A stretch of 64,000 bases of DNA from Micromonospora mirobrigensis (GTDB lineage Bacteria; Actinomycetota; Actinomycetes; Mycobacteriales; Micromonosporaceae), in contig NZ_FMCX01000006.1 in assembly GCF_900091555.1 (NCBI RefSeq), positions 29,106 through 93,105 of the forward strand, read 5' to 3'. The translations under genes were made by a program, and so were the position numbers. A model generated the notes under the pieces. That model made no database searches, was not told the DNA's origin, and saw only the letters and a list, made by a program, of their open reading frames with translations. Below, piece by piece: positions 30,259 to 39,238 of this stretch. Within the stretch, counting starts at the first letter, position 1. The number at the start of each line of letters is the position of its first letter.

Positions 30259-31317
30259 TCAGACCGTCCAGGCGGGCAGGCCGTGCGGGTGGGCCCGGGC
30301 GAGCAGCCGGTCCGGGCCGGCACCGAGCCGGGCCCGCAGCTCGAAGTGCCGGCCGTCCGGGTCCGGCTCGAACGACAGGTACGCGAACGGCGCGCCACCG
30401 CCGGCCAGCCGGTCGATCTCCGCGTCGACCCGGCGCCACTCCGCCGCGGGCACGTACTGCCGCATCACCGAGTGCCACAGCACGGTGAGCGTGCCGGGCC
30501 GGGTGTCCAGCCCGGCGAGGAAGTCGGCGGCGCCCGCCGCCACCACCCGGGCGGGCAGCGCCCGGGCCAGCTCCAGCGCCCCGGCCAGCCGGGCGGCCCG
30601 GGCGGTGTTCTCCGGCCAGACGTACGCCCGCAGCGCCAGCGCGCCCTCCGCGCCGGCGGGGTCCAGCGGCGTCACGTCGCAGCCGAGCCGCTCGACCACG
30701 GTGACCTCGGGGTACGCCCGGGCGGCGGCCCGCAGCCAGCCGGGTACGCCGTCGCGCCACGCGTCGGGCAGCGGCACCGGGGAGTCGGCCGGCCCCCAGG
30801 CGAAGTCCGTCGCCGTCACCCGGAACCGGTCGGCGCGCAGGTTCAACCCGGCGCTCGCGCCGATCTCGACCAGGCGGACGGGCCGGTCACCCAGCTCGTC
30901 GATGGCGTGCAGCAGGCCGGCGAGGAGCAGGTTGGCCCGGCCGACCTCGTTGGTCTGCGGCGGGCGGCGCAGCCAGGGGCGCAGGGCGTCCCGTTGCGCG
31001 GCGACCACCGCCCGGAACGCGGCCCAGCAGTCCGCCGCGTCCCCGGCCCGGTACGCCCCGCCGGCGCTCGGATAGAACCGGGCCAGCTCGGGCGCCCGCC
31101 CGGTGAGCACCAGCGCGTGCACGCCCCCGAGCAGCCGCAGCGGGACGGCGGCGTCCAGCGGGGCGTCGGCGTACCCGTCGATGGCCTCGGCGCACGGCCC
31201 GCCGGCCCGGACGTCCGCCGCGGCGCGGACCAGCAGGTCGGCATAGCACCCGCCGCCCATGGCCGCGCAGGCCCGGGCCTGCCGTTCCATCACCTCGGCC
31301 GCCCGTTCGCCGGACAT
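30259..31317 (-). CDS. DUF2332 family protein
   Basis: Product of 352 residues started at MSGERAAEVMERQA (31317), which has GGGGAGG upstream. Typical blocks are QTNEVGRANLLLAGLLHA, RLVEIGASAGLNLRADRF, VTVVERLGCDVTPLD and TLTVLWHSVMRQYVP. The GASAGLNL motif resembles an S-adenosylmethionine-binding loop, but no activity is known to me. It is convergent with dnaX (nine bases apart) and divergent from ybaB. Confidence 0.82.
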   Translation of the reverse strand: MSGERAAEVMERQARACAAMGGGCYADLLVRAAADVRAGGPCAEAIDGYADAPLDAAVPLRLLGGVHALVLTGRAPELARFYPSAGGAYRAGDAADCWAAFRAVVAAQRDALRPWLRRPPQTNEVGRANLLLAGLLHAIDELGDRPVRLVEIGASAGLNLRADRFRVTATDFAWGPADSPVPLPDAWRDGVPGWLRAAARAYPEVTVVERLGCDVTPLDPAGAEGALALRAYVWPENTARAARLAGALELARALPARVVAAGAADFLAGLDTRPGTLTVLWHSVMRQYVPAAEWRRVDAEIDRLAGGGAPFAYLSFEPDPDGRHFELRARLGAGPDRLLARAHPHGLPAWTV

Positions 31318-31455
31318 CCGCCACCTCCCCGTGTCGCCTTCCGTGATCATCGTCCCCGGGTCCGGCGATCCGGAAGTACCGTGCGGCGGCGAGCCTGCTC
31401 ACAACGGCTAGGCTTGGCGACGGCCGAGCGGGACGAGTGCGAGAAGGAGCCATCC

Positions 31456-31788
31456 GTGCGCCCAGGTGGACAGCCGAACATGCAGCAGATGCTGAAGCAG
31501 GCGCAGAAGATGCAGCAGCAGATCGCCAAGGCGCAGGCCGAGCTCGCCGAGGCCGAGCTGACCGGCACCGCCGGCGGTGGCCTGGTCACCGCGACCGTCG
31601 CGGGCACCGGCGAGCTGAAGGCGATCAAGATCGATCCGAAGGCGGTCGACCCGGAGGACGTCGAGACGCTGGAGGACCTGGTCGTCGCGGCCGTGCACAA
31701 CGCCGCCGAGGCGGCCCGCGAGCTGACCGAGAAGAAGATGGGCCCGGTCTCCGGCGGCATGGGCGGCCTCGGCCTGCCCGGGTTCTGA
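31456..31788 (+). CDS. ybaB: YbaB/EbfC nucleoid-associated protein
   Basis: Product of 110 residues from the GTG at 31456 (AAGGAG six bases upstream). It has the family pattern: an N-terminal coiled-coil helix (MQQMLKQAQKMQQQIAKAQAELAEAELTGTAGGGLV), a three-strand sheet (TATVAGTGELKAIKIDP) and a C-terminal helix. It binds DNA as a dimer and is usually encoded between dnaX and recR, as here; recR begins eight bases after its stop. Confidence 0.92.
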   Translation: MRPGGQPNMQQMLKQAQKMQQQIAKAQAELAEAELTGTAGGGLVTATVAGTGELKAIKIDPKAVDPEDVETLEDLVVAAVHNAAEAARELTEKKMGPVSGGMGGLGLPGF

Positions 31789-31795
31789 GCCGGCG

Positions 31796-32389
31796 GTGTA
31801 CGAGGGCGCCATCCAGGACCTGATCGACGAGCTGGGACGGCTCCCGGGCGTCGGCCCGAAGAGCGCCCAGCGGATCGCCTTCCACGTCCTGTCCGCGGAC
31901 CCGGCCGACGTCAACCGGCTGGCCGGCGCGCTGCGTAAGGTCAAGGACCTGGTCCGGTTCTGCACCACCTGCTACAACGTGTCCGAGTCCGAGCAGTGCC
32001 GGATCTGCCGCGATCCGCGCCGCACCGACGAGGTGCTCTGCGTGGTGGAGGAGCCGAAGGATGTCGTGGCGGTGGAGCGGACCGGCGAGTTCCGCGGCCG
32101 CTACCACGTGCTGGGCGGGGCGATCAATCCGCTCGAGGGCATCGGGCCGGACAATCTGCGCATCCGGGAGCTGCTGCTCCGGCTCGGCACCGGCGCGGTA
32201 CGCGAGCTGATCCTCGCCACCGACCCGAACACCGAGGGTGAGGCGACGGCGACGTACCTCGCCCTGATGGTCAAGCCGATGGGGATCGCGGTCACCCGGC
32301 TGGCCAGCGGGCTGCCGGTCGGCGGCGACCTGGAGTACGCCGACGAGATCACCCTCGGCCGGGCCTTCGAGGGCCGGCGCGCCGTCTGA
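31796..32389 (+). CDS. recR: Recombination mediator RecR
   Basis: Product of 197 residues, the normal length. Domains in order: helix-hairpin-helix (LGRLPGVGPKSAQRIAFH, 13-30), zinc finger (Cys56, 59, 68, 71), Toprim (from about 80: CVVEEPKDVVAVERTGEFRGRYHVLGG and LILATDPNTEGEATATYLA) and a C-terminal Walker-B-like tail. It works with RecF/RecO to load RecA at gaps. GTG start at 31796, cotranscribed with ybaB. Confidence 0.95.
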   Translation: MYEGAIQDLIDELGRLPGVGPKSAQRIAFHVLSADPADVNRLAGALRKVKDLVRFCTTCYNVSESEQCRICRDPRRTDEVLCVVEEPKDVVAVERTGEFRGRYHVLGGAINPLEGIGPDNLRIRELLLRLGTGAVRELILATDPNTEGEATATYLALMVKPMGIAVTRLASGLPVGGDLEYADEITLGRAFEGRRAV

Positions 32390-32725
32390 GGCGTACCCGA
32401 TCGAGGCCGTGCGGCCGGTGCCGGACCCCGGCGCCGGCCGTTCGTCCGTTTCCGGCCCGGCGGCCGTGTCCACTGTGGGTTCTGACATGTGGACTTCGCT
32501 GGCGACTGTCGATGTAACAAATCGGTCAACCTGAAAGCTGGGCATTCCGCCCTAATTGCCGCTGGGTGTGACACCGATCTGTGCTCCGCGCACCGGTTAA
32601 GACACGATCCGGTACCAACCGCTTCGTCGGCAGTTTCCCGGCGGTCCGAACGGGGGCTAAGGTCACCGCCATCGGTGACCCCTGTCACCACGTTGTCCGT
32701 ACCCCCAAGGACGAGGTGAAGCACC
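32390..32725 (+). promoter_or_regulatory. Upstream region of the oligopeptide operon with palindrome
   Basis: No gene is seen in these 336 bases. GGTCACCG-4 nt-CGGTGACC (32661-32680) is a perfect palindrome overlapping a possible -10 box TAAGGT (32659-32664), 46 bases before the binding-protein ATG. A repressor site is likely; the regulator is not in the window. Confidence 0.5.
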
Positions 32726-34387
32726 ATGCGTGCACCCAGGCCGAAGGTCGCCATCGCGGCCGTCGCGGTCGCGGCCCTCGCGGTAGCAGGCTGCGCCGAG
32801 AGCGACCGCGATAGTGGTTCCGGAGGTAGCAAGAAGGACACCCTCGTCTTCGGCGTCGCCGGAGACCCGAAGGTGCTCGACCCCAGCTTCGCCAGCGACG
32901 GTGAGTCGCTGCGCGTGGCCCGCCAGGTCTTCGAGACGCTGGTCCGCCCGGAGGAGGGTGGCACCAAGGTCACGCCGGGTCTGGCCGAGTCCTGGACGCC
33001 GGACGCCGCCGGCACCACCTGGACCTTCAAGCTCCGCTCGGGCGTGAAGTTCCACGACGGCACCGACTTCAACGCCGAGGCGGTCTGCAAGAACTTCGAC
33101 CGCTGGTACAACGCCAAGGGCCTCATGCAGAGCCCGGACGTGACGGCGTACTGGCAGGACGTCATGGGCGGCTTCGCCAAGAACGAGAACGCCGACCTGC
33201 CGCCGAGCCTCTTCAAGTCCTGCACCGCCAAGGACGCCACCACGGTCGACCTGGCCTTCACCCGGGTCTCCAGCAAGATCCCGGCCGCCCTGATGCTGCC
33301 GTCGTTCTCCATCCACAGCCCGAAGGCGCTGGAGGAGTTCGACGCGAGCAACGTCACCGGCACCGCCGAGGACATCAAGTACCCGGCGTACGCGATGGAG
33401 CACCCGACCGGCACCGGCCCGTTCAAGTTCAAGTCCTGGGACGTCGCGAACAAGACGCTCACCATCGAGCGCAACGACGACTACTACGGCGACAAGGCCA
33501 AGCTGAAGACCATCATCTACAAGACGATCTCGGACGAGAACGCCCGCAAGCAGGCGCTCCGCTCGGGTGACATCCAGGGTTACGACCTGGTCGGCCCGGC
33601 CGACGTCGACCCGCTGAAGAAGGAGGGCTTCAACGTCCTCACCCGCCCGGCGTTCAACATCCTCTACCTGGCCATCAACCAGAAGGGGAACCCGAAGCTC
33701 GCCGACATCCGGGTCCGCCAGGCGATCGCGTACGCGCTGAACCGTCAGGCGCTGGTCGACTCGAAGCTGCCCCCGGGCGCCAAGGTCGCGCTGAACTTCA
33801 TGCCGGACACCGTCGAGGGCTGGAACGGCGACGTCACCAAGTACGACTACAACCCGGAGAAGGCCAAGCAGCTGCTGGCCGCGGCCGGCGCGTCGAACCT
33901 GACGCTGAAGTTCCACTACCCGACCGAGGTCACCCGGCCGTACATGCCGAACCCGAAGGACATCTTCGAGCTGCTCTCGGCGGACCTCCAGGCGGTCGGC
34001 ATCAAGGTCGAGGCCATCCCGCTGAAGTGGAGCCCGGACTACCTCAACGCCACCACCTCCGGCAGCAAGCACGACCTGCACTTCCTCGGCTGGACCGGTG
34101 ACTACGGCGACGCGTACAACTTCATCGGCACCTTCTTCGACCGGCCGAAGGACGAGTGGGGCTTCAACAACCCGCAGCTCTTCGCCCAGTTCAAGGACGC
34201 CGACACCACCGCCGACGCGGCGGCGCGGACGGAGAAGTACAAGGCGCTCAACAAGGCCGTGATGGACTTCCTGCCGGGTGTGCCGATCTCGCACTCCCCG
34301 CCGGCGATCGTGTTCGGCAAGGACGTGACCGGGATCAAGGCGAGCCCGCTCACCGACGAGCGGTTCGCCACCGCCGAGTTCAAGTAG
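32726..34387 (+). CDS. Oligopeptide ABC transporter substrate-binding lipoprotein
   Basis: Product of 553 residues. A lipoprotein signal ends AVAGC with Cys23. The mature part is a family 5 solute-binding protein: KVTPGLAESWTPDAAGTTWTFKLRSGVKFHDGTDFNAEAV and HPTGTGPFKF are standard landmarks, with VRQAIAYALNRQALVDSKL later. It captures di- or oligopeptides (or another family-5 ligand) outside the cell for the permeases encoded downstream. A stable hairpin separates it from the permease genes, which should raise its level relative to them. Confidence 0.93.
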   Translation: MRAPRPKVAIAAVAVAALAVAGCAESDRDSGSGGSKKDTLVFGVAGDPKVLDPSFASDGESLRVARQVFETLVRPEEGGTKVTPGLAESWTPDAAGTTWTFKLRSGVKFHDGTDFNAEAVCKNFDRWYNAKGLMQSPDVTAYWQDVMGGFAKNENADLPPSLFKSCTAKDATTVDLAFTRVSSKIPAALMLPSFSIHSPKALEEFDASNVTGTAEDIKYPAYAMEHPTGTGPFKFKSWDVANKTLTIERNDDYYGDKAKLKTIIYKTISDENARKQALRSGDIQGYDLVGPADVDPLKKEGFNVLTRPAFNILYLAINQKGNPKLADIRVRQAIAYALNRQALVDSKLPPGAKVALNFMPDTVEGWNGDVTKYDYNPEKAKQLLAAAGASNLTLKFHYPTEVTRPYMPNPKDIFELLSADLQAVGIKVEAIPLKWSPDYLNATTSGSKHDLHFLGWTGDYGDAYNFIGTFFDRPKDEWGFNNPQLFAQFKDADTTADAAARTEKYKALNKAVMDFLPGVPISHSPPAIVFGKDVTGIKASPLTDERFATAEFK

Positions 34388-34412
34388 TCCTGACCTGACC
34401 TGAGGCACCGAA

Positions 34413-34448
34413 TGCGGGCGGGCGCTGGAACCACAGCGTCCGCCCGCA
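34413..34448 (+). terminator. Intercistronic hairpin after the binding-protein gene
   Basis: TGCGGGCGGGCGCTG pairs with CAGCGTCCGCCCGCA (one mismatch) around GAACCA. There is no run of T, so it is more probably an mRNA-stabilising or partial terminator structure. Confidence 0.6.
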
Positions 34449-34475
34449 CCCCTCCGCACCCCCTTCGAGGCCGCC

Positions 34476-35480
34476 GTGTTCCGCTTCATCGTCAGACGCC
34501 TGCTACAGCTGATACCCACCCTGTTCGGGCTCTCCGTCCTGCTGTTCATCTGGCTGCACCGCCTGCCCGGCGGGCCCGAGACCGCGATCCTCGGTGAGCG
34601 CGGCACCCCGCAGATGCGCGCCGCTATCCGGCGCAGCCTCGGCCTCGACGAGCCGATCCTGGTCCAGTACGCGCGCTTCCTGCGCCGCATGATCAAGCTG
34701 GACCTCGGCACCTCGACCTCCACCAAGCGAGCCGTCACCACCGAGTTCCTGGAGCGGTTCCCCGGCACCGTCGAGCTGACCGTCATGGCGATGGTCATCG
34801 CCATCGGCATCGGAATCCCGCTGGGCTACCTGGCCGCCCGCCGCCGGGGCCGGTTCCTCGACCACGCCTCGGTCGGCGGCTCGCTGATCGGCATCTGCAT
34901 CCCGGTCTTCTTCCTGGCGTACGTGCTCAAGGCGATCTTCGCCGAGAACCTGGGCTGGTTCCCGTCCAGCGGCCGGCAGGACCCCACCCTCGGGGCGACC
35001 CGGGTCACCAACTTCTTCGTCCTCGACGGGCTGATGACCCGCGAGTGGGACGCCGCCGCCGACGCGCTCTGGCACCTGGTGCTGCCGGCCGTCGCGCTGG
35101 CCAGCATCCCGCTGGCGATCATCGTCCGGATCACCCGGGCCAGCGTGCTGGAGGTGCTCAACGAGGACTTCGTCCGCACCGCCGAGGCCAAGGGCCTGAC
35201 CGAGCGTACGGTCCGGGGCCGGCACGTGCTGCGCAACTCGATGCTGCCGGTGGTCACCTCGATCGGCCTGCTCACCGGCGGCCTGCTCTCCGGCGCGGTG
35301 CTCACCGAGACCGTCTTCGCGTACGGCGGCATCGGCGCCTTCATCTACGAAGCGATCAGCCAGCGCGACTATCCGGTGCTGATGGGCTTCATTCTGATCA
35401 TCGCGGTGGTGTACGTGCTGGTGAACCTCATCGTGGACCTCTCCTACAGCGTGATCGACCCGAGGGTGAGGGTGCGATGA
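34476..35480 (+). CDS. Oligopeptide ABC transporter permease (DppB/OppB type)
   Basis: Product of 334 residues with six membrane spans. It starts with the family's FRFIVRRLLQLIPTLFGLSVLLFIWLHRLPG. The EAA loop is seen in ITRASVLEVLNEDFVRTAEAKGLTERTVRGRHVLRNSMLPVVTS. Its stop overlaps the next ATG (ATGA), so the two permease halves are made in step. Confidence 0.93.
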   Translation: MFRFIVRRLLQLIPTLFGLSVLLFIWLHRLPGGPETAILGERGTPQMRAAIRRSLGLDEPILVQYARFLRRMIKLDLGTSTSTKRAVTTEFLERFPGTVELTVMAMVIAIGIGIPLGYLAARRRGRFLDHASVGGSLIGICIPVFFLAYVLKAIFAENLGWFPSSGRQDPTLGATRVTNFFVLDGLMTREWDAAADALWHLVLPAVALASIPLAIIVRITRASVLEVLNEDFVRTAEAKGLTERTVRGRHVLRNSMLPVVTSIGLLTGGLLSGAVLTETVFAYGGIGAFIYEAISQRDYPVLMGFILIIAVVYVLVNLIVDLSYSVIDPRVRVR

Positions 35481-36433
35481 CCGTCACCGCTGGCAAGAAG
35501 CGCGAGAAGCTGGACCGGCTCGCCGAGCTGGCCGCCCGGGACGACGAGCAGGGGGTGAGCCTCTGGAAGGAGGCGTTCCGCCGACTGCGGCGCAACCCGG
35601 CCGCCATCGTCGGCGCGGTCATCCTCACCCTGTTCGTCCTGGTGGCCGTGATCGGGCCGTTCCTCGTCCCGCACCCGCCGGAGGCGCAGCTCTGGAAGGG
35701 CGAGGTCCGCCTCGGCGACTTCCCCGGGCCGCGCGCGGAGAACTGGTTCGGCACCGACCAGCTCGGCCGGGACGAGTTCAGCCGCATGATCGTGGGCGCC
35801 CGGCAGACCCTGCTGGTCGGCGTGGTGTCCACCCTGATCGGTCTCGCCATCGGCTCGCTGATCGGCGGCGTCGCCGGCGCCGCCGCCGGCCTGGGCGGCC
35901 GGTGGGGCCGGGCGGTCGACAACGTGCTCATGCGTTTCATCGACATGCTGCTGGCCATGCCGAGCCTGCTGCTGGCGATCAGCATCGCGGCGCTGCTCGG
36001 CGCCGGGCTGACCACCGTCATGATCGCCGTCGGTGTGGTCTCCGTGCCGGTCTTCGCCCGGCTGCTGCGCGGCTCGATGATCGCCCAGTCGAACAGCGAC
36101 TACGTGCTGGCGGCCACCTCGCTCGGCGTGAAGAAGCCGAAGATCGCGCTGACCCACGTGGTGCCGAACTCGCTCGCCCCGGTCATCGTCCAGGCGACGC
36201 TCACGCTGGCCACGGCGATCATCGAGGCGGCGGCGCTGTCCTTCCTCGGCCTCGGCAACAACGACGCCTCCATCCCGGAGTGGGGCGTGATGCTCGCGGA
36301 CGCGCAGTCGTACCTCGACTCGGCGCCCCGGCTGGCCGTCCTGCCGGCCCTCGCGATCATCGTCACCGCGCTGGGCTTCACCCTCCTGGGCGAGGCGATG
36401 CGCGAGGCCCTCGACCCGAAGCTGCGGAAGTAG
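35477..36433 (+). CDS. Oligopeptide ABC transporter permease (DppC/OppC type)
   Basis: Product of 318 residues. A cytoplasmic N-terminus (TAGKKREKLDRLAELAARDDEQGVSLWKEAFRRLRRNPAA) precedes the first span, as in OppC. The segment WFGTDQLGRDEFSRMIVGARQTLLVGV and the EAA loop LRGSMIAQSNSDYVLAATSLGVKKPKIALTHVVPNSLAPVI are diagnostic. It pairs with the DppB-type subunit. Confidence 0.93.
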   Translation: MTVTAGKKREKLDRLAELAARDDEQGVSLWKEAFRRLRRNPAAIVGAVILTLFVLVAVIGPFLVPHPPEAQLWKGEVRLGDFPGPRAENWFGTDQLGRDEFSRMIVGARQTLLVGVVSTLIGLAIGSLIGGVAGAAAGLGGRWGRAVDNVLMRFIDMLLAMPSLLLAISIAALLGAGLTTVMIAVGVVSVPVFARLLRGSMIAQSNSDYVLAATSLGVKKPKIALTHVVPNSLAPVIVQATLTLATAIIEAAALSFLGLGNNDASIPEWGVMLADAQSYLDSAPRLAVLPALAIIVTALGFTLLGEAMREALDPKLRK

Positions 36434-36439
36434 GTCTTC

Positions 36440-37585
36440 ATGGCACTGCTCGAAGTGGACGACCTCTCCGTGACGTTCGCCCGGCGCGGTCAGCGTACGG
36501 TCAACGCCGTCGACGGGGTCTCCTTCTCGGTCGACGCCGGCGAGGTGGTCGGCCTGGTCGGCGAGTCCGGCTGCGGCAAGAGCGTCACCTCGCTGGCCAT
36601 CATGGGCCTGCTGCCCAAGCAGCCCGGTCTCAAGGTCGGCGGCAAGGCGGTCTTCGACGGCACCGACCTGCTCCAGCTCGACGACCGGTCCCGGCGCGAC
36701 ATCCGGGGCCGGGACGTCGCGATGATCTTCCAGGACCCGCTCTCCTCGCTGAACCCGGTGATCCCGATCGGGTTGCAGGTGACCGAGGTGCTCACCCGGC
36801 ACCGCGGGATGAAGGGCGCGGCGGCCGAGAAGGAGGCGGTGGCGCTGCTCGACCGGGTCGGCATTCCCGACCCGCGTCGCCGGCTGAAGGAATACCCGCA
36901 CCAGCTCTCCGGTGGCATGCGGCAGCGCGCCCTGATCGCGATGGCGGTGGCCTGCCAGCCCCGGCTGCTGATCGCCGACGAGCCGACCACCGCGCTGGAC
37001 GTCACCATCCAGGCCCAGATCCTGGAGCTGCTCAAGGATCTGGTCCGCGACTCCGGCACCGCGCTGGTGATGATCACCCACGACCTCGGTGTGGTGGCCG
37101 GCATGTGCGAGACCATCAACGTGCTCTACGCCGGCAAGGTGGTGGAGACCGCCCGCCGCCGCCCGCTGTTCCGCGAGCCGCGCCACCCGTACACGGTGGG
37201 GTTGCTCGGGTCGGTCCCGCGCCTGGACGCCGGGCGGGGCGAGCGGCTCAACCCGATCCCCGGCTCGGTGCGCGACGTGCTGCCCTGGGTGGAGGGCTGC
37301 GCCTTCGCGCCGCGTTGCGCCCGCCGGGTGGACGAGTGCGTGGACGGGCCGCCGGAGCTGGTGCTCGCCCACGACGGGCGCAGCTACCGGTGCGTCAACC
37401 CGGCGCCGGTGCCCGGGGTGACCCCGGACGCGGCGCAGGCGCTCTACCGGGAGGCCCCGGCGGCCGGCGAGGACGCGGTGCCGACGCCGGCCGAGCCCGG
37501 CGCCGTGCCGGCGCAGGCCGTCCCGAACGACCCGCCGACCGTGCCGGGCTTCGGCCCAGCCCCGCGCGAGGAGGAATCTCAGTGA
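36440..37585 (+). CDS. Oligopeptide ABC transporter ATPase (DppD/OppD type)
   Basis: Product of 381 residues. Walker A GESGCGKS (about 47-54), signature LSGGMRQRALIAMA, Walker B LLIADEPTTALD and H-loop ITHDLG are complete. The C-terminal oligo_HPY region (HPYTVGLLGSVPRLD and a Cys cluster CAFAPRCARRVDEC) marks the Opp/Dpp class, where it can bind an Fe-S cluster. It overlaps a 21-codon ORF by four bases (GTGA). Confidence 0.94.
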   Translation: MALLEVDDLSVTFARRGQRTVNAVDGVSFSVDAGEVVGLVGESGCGKSVTSLAIMGLLPKQPGLKVGGKAVFDGTDLLQLDDRSRRDIRGRDVAMIFQDPLSSLNPVIPIGLQVTEVLTRHRGMKGAAAEKEAVALLDRVGIPDPRRRLKEYPHQLSGGMRQRALIAMAVACQPRLLIADEPTTALDVTIQAQILELLKDLVRDSGTALVMITHDLGVVAGMCETINVLYAGKVVETARRRPLFREPRHPYTVGLLGSVPRLDAGRGERLNPIPGSVRDVLPWVEGCAFAPRCARRVDECVDGPPELVLAHDGRSYRCVNPAPVPGVTPDAAQALYREAPAAGEDAVPTPAEPGAVPAQAVPNDPPTVPGFGPAPREEESQ

Positions 37586-37647
37586 GCGCGAGGAGTGAGC
37601 CGGTTCTGCGAGCCCCGCAGTCGCGAACGAAGGTAGGCTCAGCATGA
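37582..37647 (+). CDS. 21-residue linking ORF between the two ATPase genes
   Basis: The GTG at 37582 overlaps the stop of the DppD-type gene, and its stop overlaps the ATG of the DppF-type gene (ATGA). The strongest ribosome-binding site in the junction (GAGGAGG) serves this ORF, so it may carry ribosomes across the gap. The peptide (MSARSEPVLRAPQSRTKVGS) has no recognisable motif. It could also be a chance frame within a dispersed repeat. Confidence 0.4.
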   Translation: MSARSEPVLRAPQSRTKVGSA

Positions 37648-38747
37648 CCGACGAAGACATCCTCGTCGAGGTACGCGACCTGAAGGTGCACTTCCCGATC
37701 AAGCGGGGGGTGATCTTCGATCGGACGATCGGACACGTCAAGGCCGTCGACGGGGTCGACCTGCGGATCCCGCGTGGAAAGACCTACGGGCTGGTCGGCG
37801 AGTCCGGCTGCGGCAAGTCCACCCTGGGCCGGGCGCTGCTCCAGCTCAACCCGCCCACCGGCGGCGAGGTCGTCTTCGACGGGGTGGAGCTGGGCAAGCT
37901 GCCCGCCGGCAAGCTGCGGGCGATGCGCCGCCGGATGCAGATGATCTTCCAGGATCCGATGTCGAGCCTGGACCCCCGGCAGAACGTCGAGTCGATCCTC
38001 ACCGAGGGGCTCCAGACCCACGGCATCGGCGGCAGCCGGGACGAGCGGCGGAAGCTCATCGGCGAGACGCTGGACAAGGTCGGGCTGCCCCGCTGGGCGC
38101 TCTCCCGCTATCCGCACGAGTTCTCCGGCGGCCAGCGGCAGCGAATCGGCATCGCCCGGGCCCTGGTGCTCGGACCGGAGCTGATCGTCGCCGACGAGCC
38201 GGTCTCCGCCCTGGACGTCTCCATCCAGGCCCAGGTGGTCAACCTGCTGGACGAACTCCAGGACAACCTCGGCCTGACCTACCTGGTGATCGCCCACGAC
38301 CTCGCCGTGGTCCGGCACATCTCCGACACCGTCGGGGTGATGTACCTCGGCGCGCTGGTCGAGGAGGCGCCGAGCGACCGGCTCTACACCGAACCGCTGC
38401 ACCCGTACACCCGGGCGCTGATGTCGGCGGTGCCGGTCCCGGACCCGGACGTGGAGGACCGCCGGGAGCGGATCCTGCTCTCCGGTGACCTGCCCTCGCC
38501 GGCCAACCCGCCGTCGGGCTGCCGGTTCCACACCCGCTGCCCGTGGGCCCAGCCGACCCGCTGCGCCGACGAACGGCCGGTGCTGCGCGAGATCGGCGCC
38601 AGCCGGGTGGCCTGCCACTGGGCCGAGCAGATCGCCAGCGGGGAGCTGCGCCCGCACAAGGTCGCCGTGCAGCTCACCCGGCCGGCGGGCGAGGGCGAGG
38701 ACCCGGGCGTGGTCTCCGCCCCGAGCGAGCCCGGCTCGTACGTCTGA
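37644..38747 (+). CDS. Oligopeptide ABC transporter ATPase (DppF/OppF type)
   Basis: Product of 367 residues. Walker A GESGCGKS, signature FSGGQRQRIGIARAL, Walker B LIVADEPVSALD and H-loop IAHDLA are present, followed by oligo_HPY (HPYTRALMSAVPVPDP) and CRFHTRCPWAQPTRC. The start MTDEDILVEVRDLKVHFPIKRGV is typical of OppF. It completes the five-protein importer. Confidence 0.94.
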   Translation: MTDEDILVEVRDLKVHFPIKRGVIFDRTIGHVKAVDGVDLRIPRGKTYGLVGESGCGKSTLGRALLQLNPPTGGEVVFDGVELGKLPAGKLRAMRRRMQMIFQDPMSSLDPRQNVESILTEGLQTHGIGGSRDERRKLIGETLDKVGLPRWALSRYPHEFSGGQRQRIGIARALVLGPELIVADEPVSALDVSIQAQVVNLLDELQDNLGLTYLVIAHDLAVVRHISDTVGVMYLGALVEEAPSDRLYTEPLHPYTRALMSAVPVPDPDVEDRRERILLSGDLPSPANPPSGCRFHTRCPWAQPTRCADERPVLREIGASRVACHWAEQIASGELRPHKVAVQLTRPAGEGEDPGVVSAPSEPGSYV

Positions 38748-38761
38748 CCCGGAACACGCGG

Positions 38762-38797
38762 ACGCGGCCCCACCCGGGTTCGGGCGGGGCCGCGTTC
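38762..38797. terminator. Bidirectional terminator hairpin
   Basis: ACGCGGCCCC and GGGGCCGCGT pair, with an inner CCCG/CGGG pairing around GGTT. It separates the oligopeptide operon from the convergent gene pair. Confidence 0.75.
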
Positions 38798-38806
38798 CGT
38801 TGCCGG

Positions 38807-39238
38807 TCAGCCCTCCGGGCGGTTCAGCAGGGCGACGGCGATCGCGTGGACCGCGTCCAGTCCGGCCGGGTCGGCCAGCGGCGCCGTGCCGCCGGTGACC
38901 GCGTACCACTCGTCGGCGTCCCTGTACTGCACCCGCAGGGTGACCTTGCCGTCGGCGTACCCGGTGCGCAGGGTCAACTCGCCGGTGACCACACCCACCT
39001 CGTCGGTCATCACCCCGCCCGGACCGGCCGTCACGTCGGTGGTGCGGTCCTGTGGGCTGCCCCCGGCCGCCTTCGCCACCGGCTCACCGGCGGGTGGCGC
39101 CGGCGGGGCCTCGCCGACCGCCCGCGCGGCGGTGGCGTCCCCGCTGCCGGTGGCCGCCGCCGCGTCGTCCCCGGTGGCGTCCGGTGTCCGCTCCGGGGCG
39201 GGCGCGTCCCCGGAGCCGGTCACGGCCTGCTCACCCAT
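38807..39238 (-). CDS. Hypothetical acidic protein after the HNH gene
   Basis: Product of 143 residues. The ATG at 39238 overlaps the preceding stop by one base (TGATG) and has GGAGG upstream. The first 70 residues are Ala/Pro/Gly/Thr-rich and disordered; the folded end (VGVVTGELTLRTGYADGKVTLRVQYRDADEWYAVTGGTAPL ... LDAVHAIAVALLNRPEG) is probably the working part. No family known to me. Cotranscribed with the HNH lipoprotein gene. Confidence 0.7.
   Translation of the reverse strand: MGEQAVTGSGDAPAPERTPDATGDDAAAATGSGDATAARAVGEAPPAPPAGEPVAKAAGGSPQDRTTDVTAGPGGVMTDEVGVVTGELTLRTGYADGKVTLRVQYRDADEWYAVTGGTAPLADPAGLDAVHAIAVALLNRPEG

Noticed and set aside
30283..31455. Long plus-strand frame antisense to the DUF2332 gene and continuous with ybaB
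   Set aside because: The DUF2332 protein on the other strand has family motifs, and ybaB has a proper GTG with AAGGAG at 31456; the upstream extension is shadow.
35444..37741. 765-codon antisense frame across the oligopeptide permease and ATPase genes
   Set aside because: The sense strand encodes two unmistakable transporter subunits.
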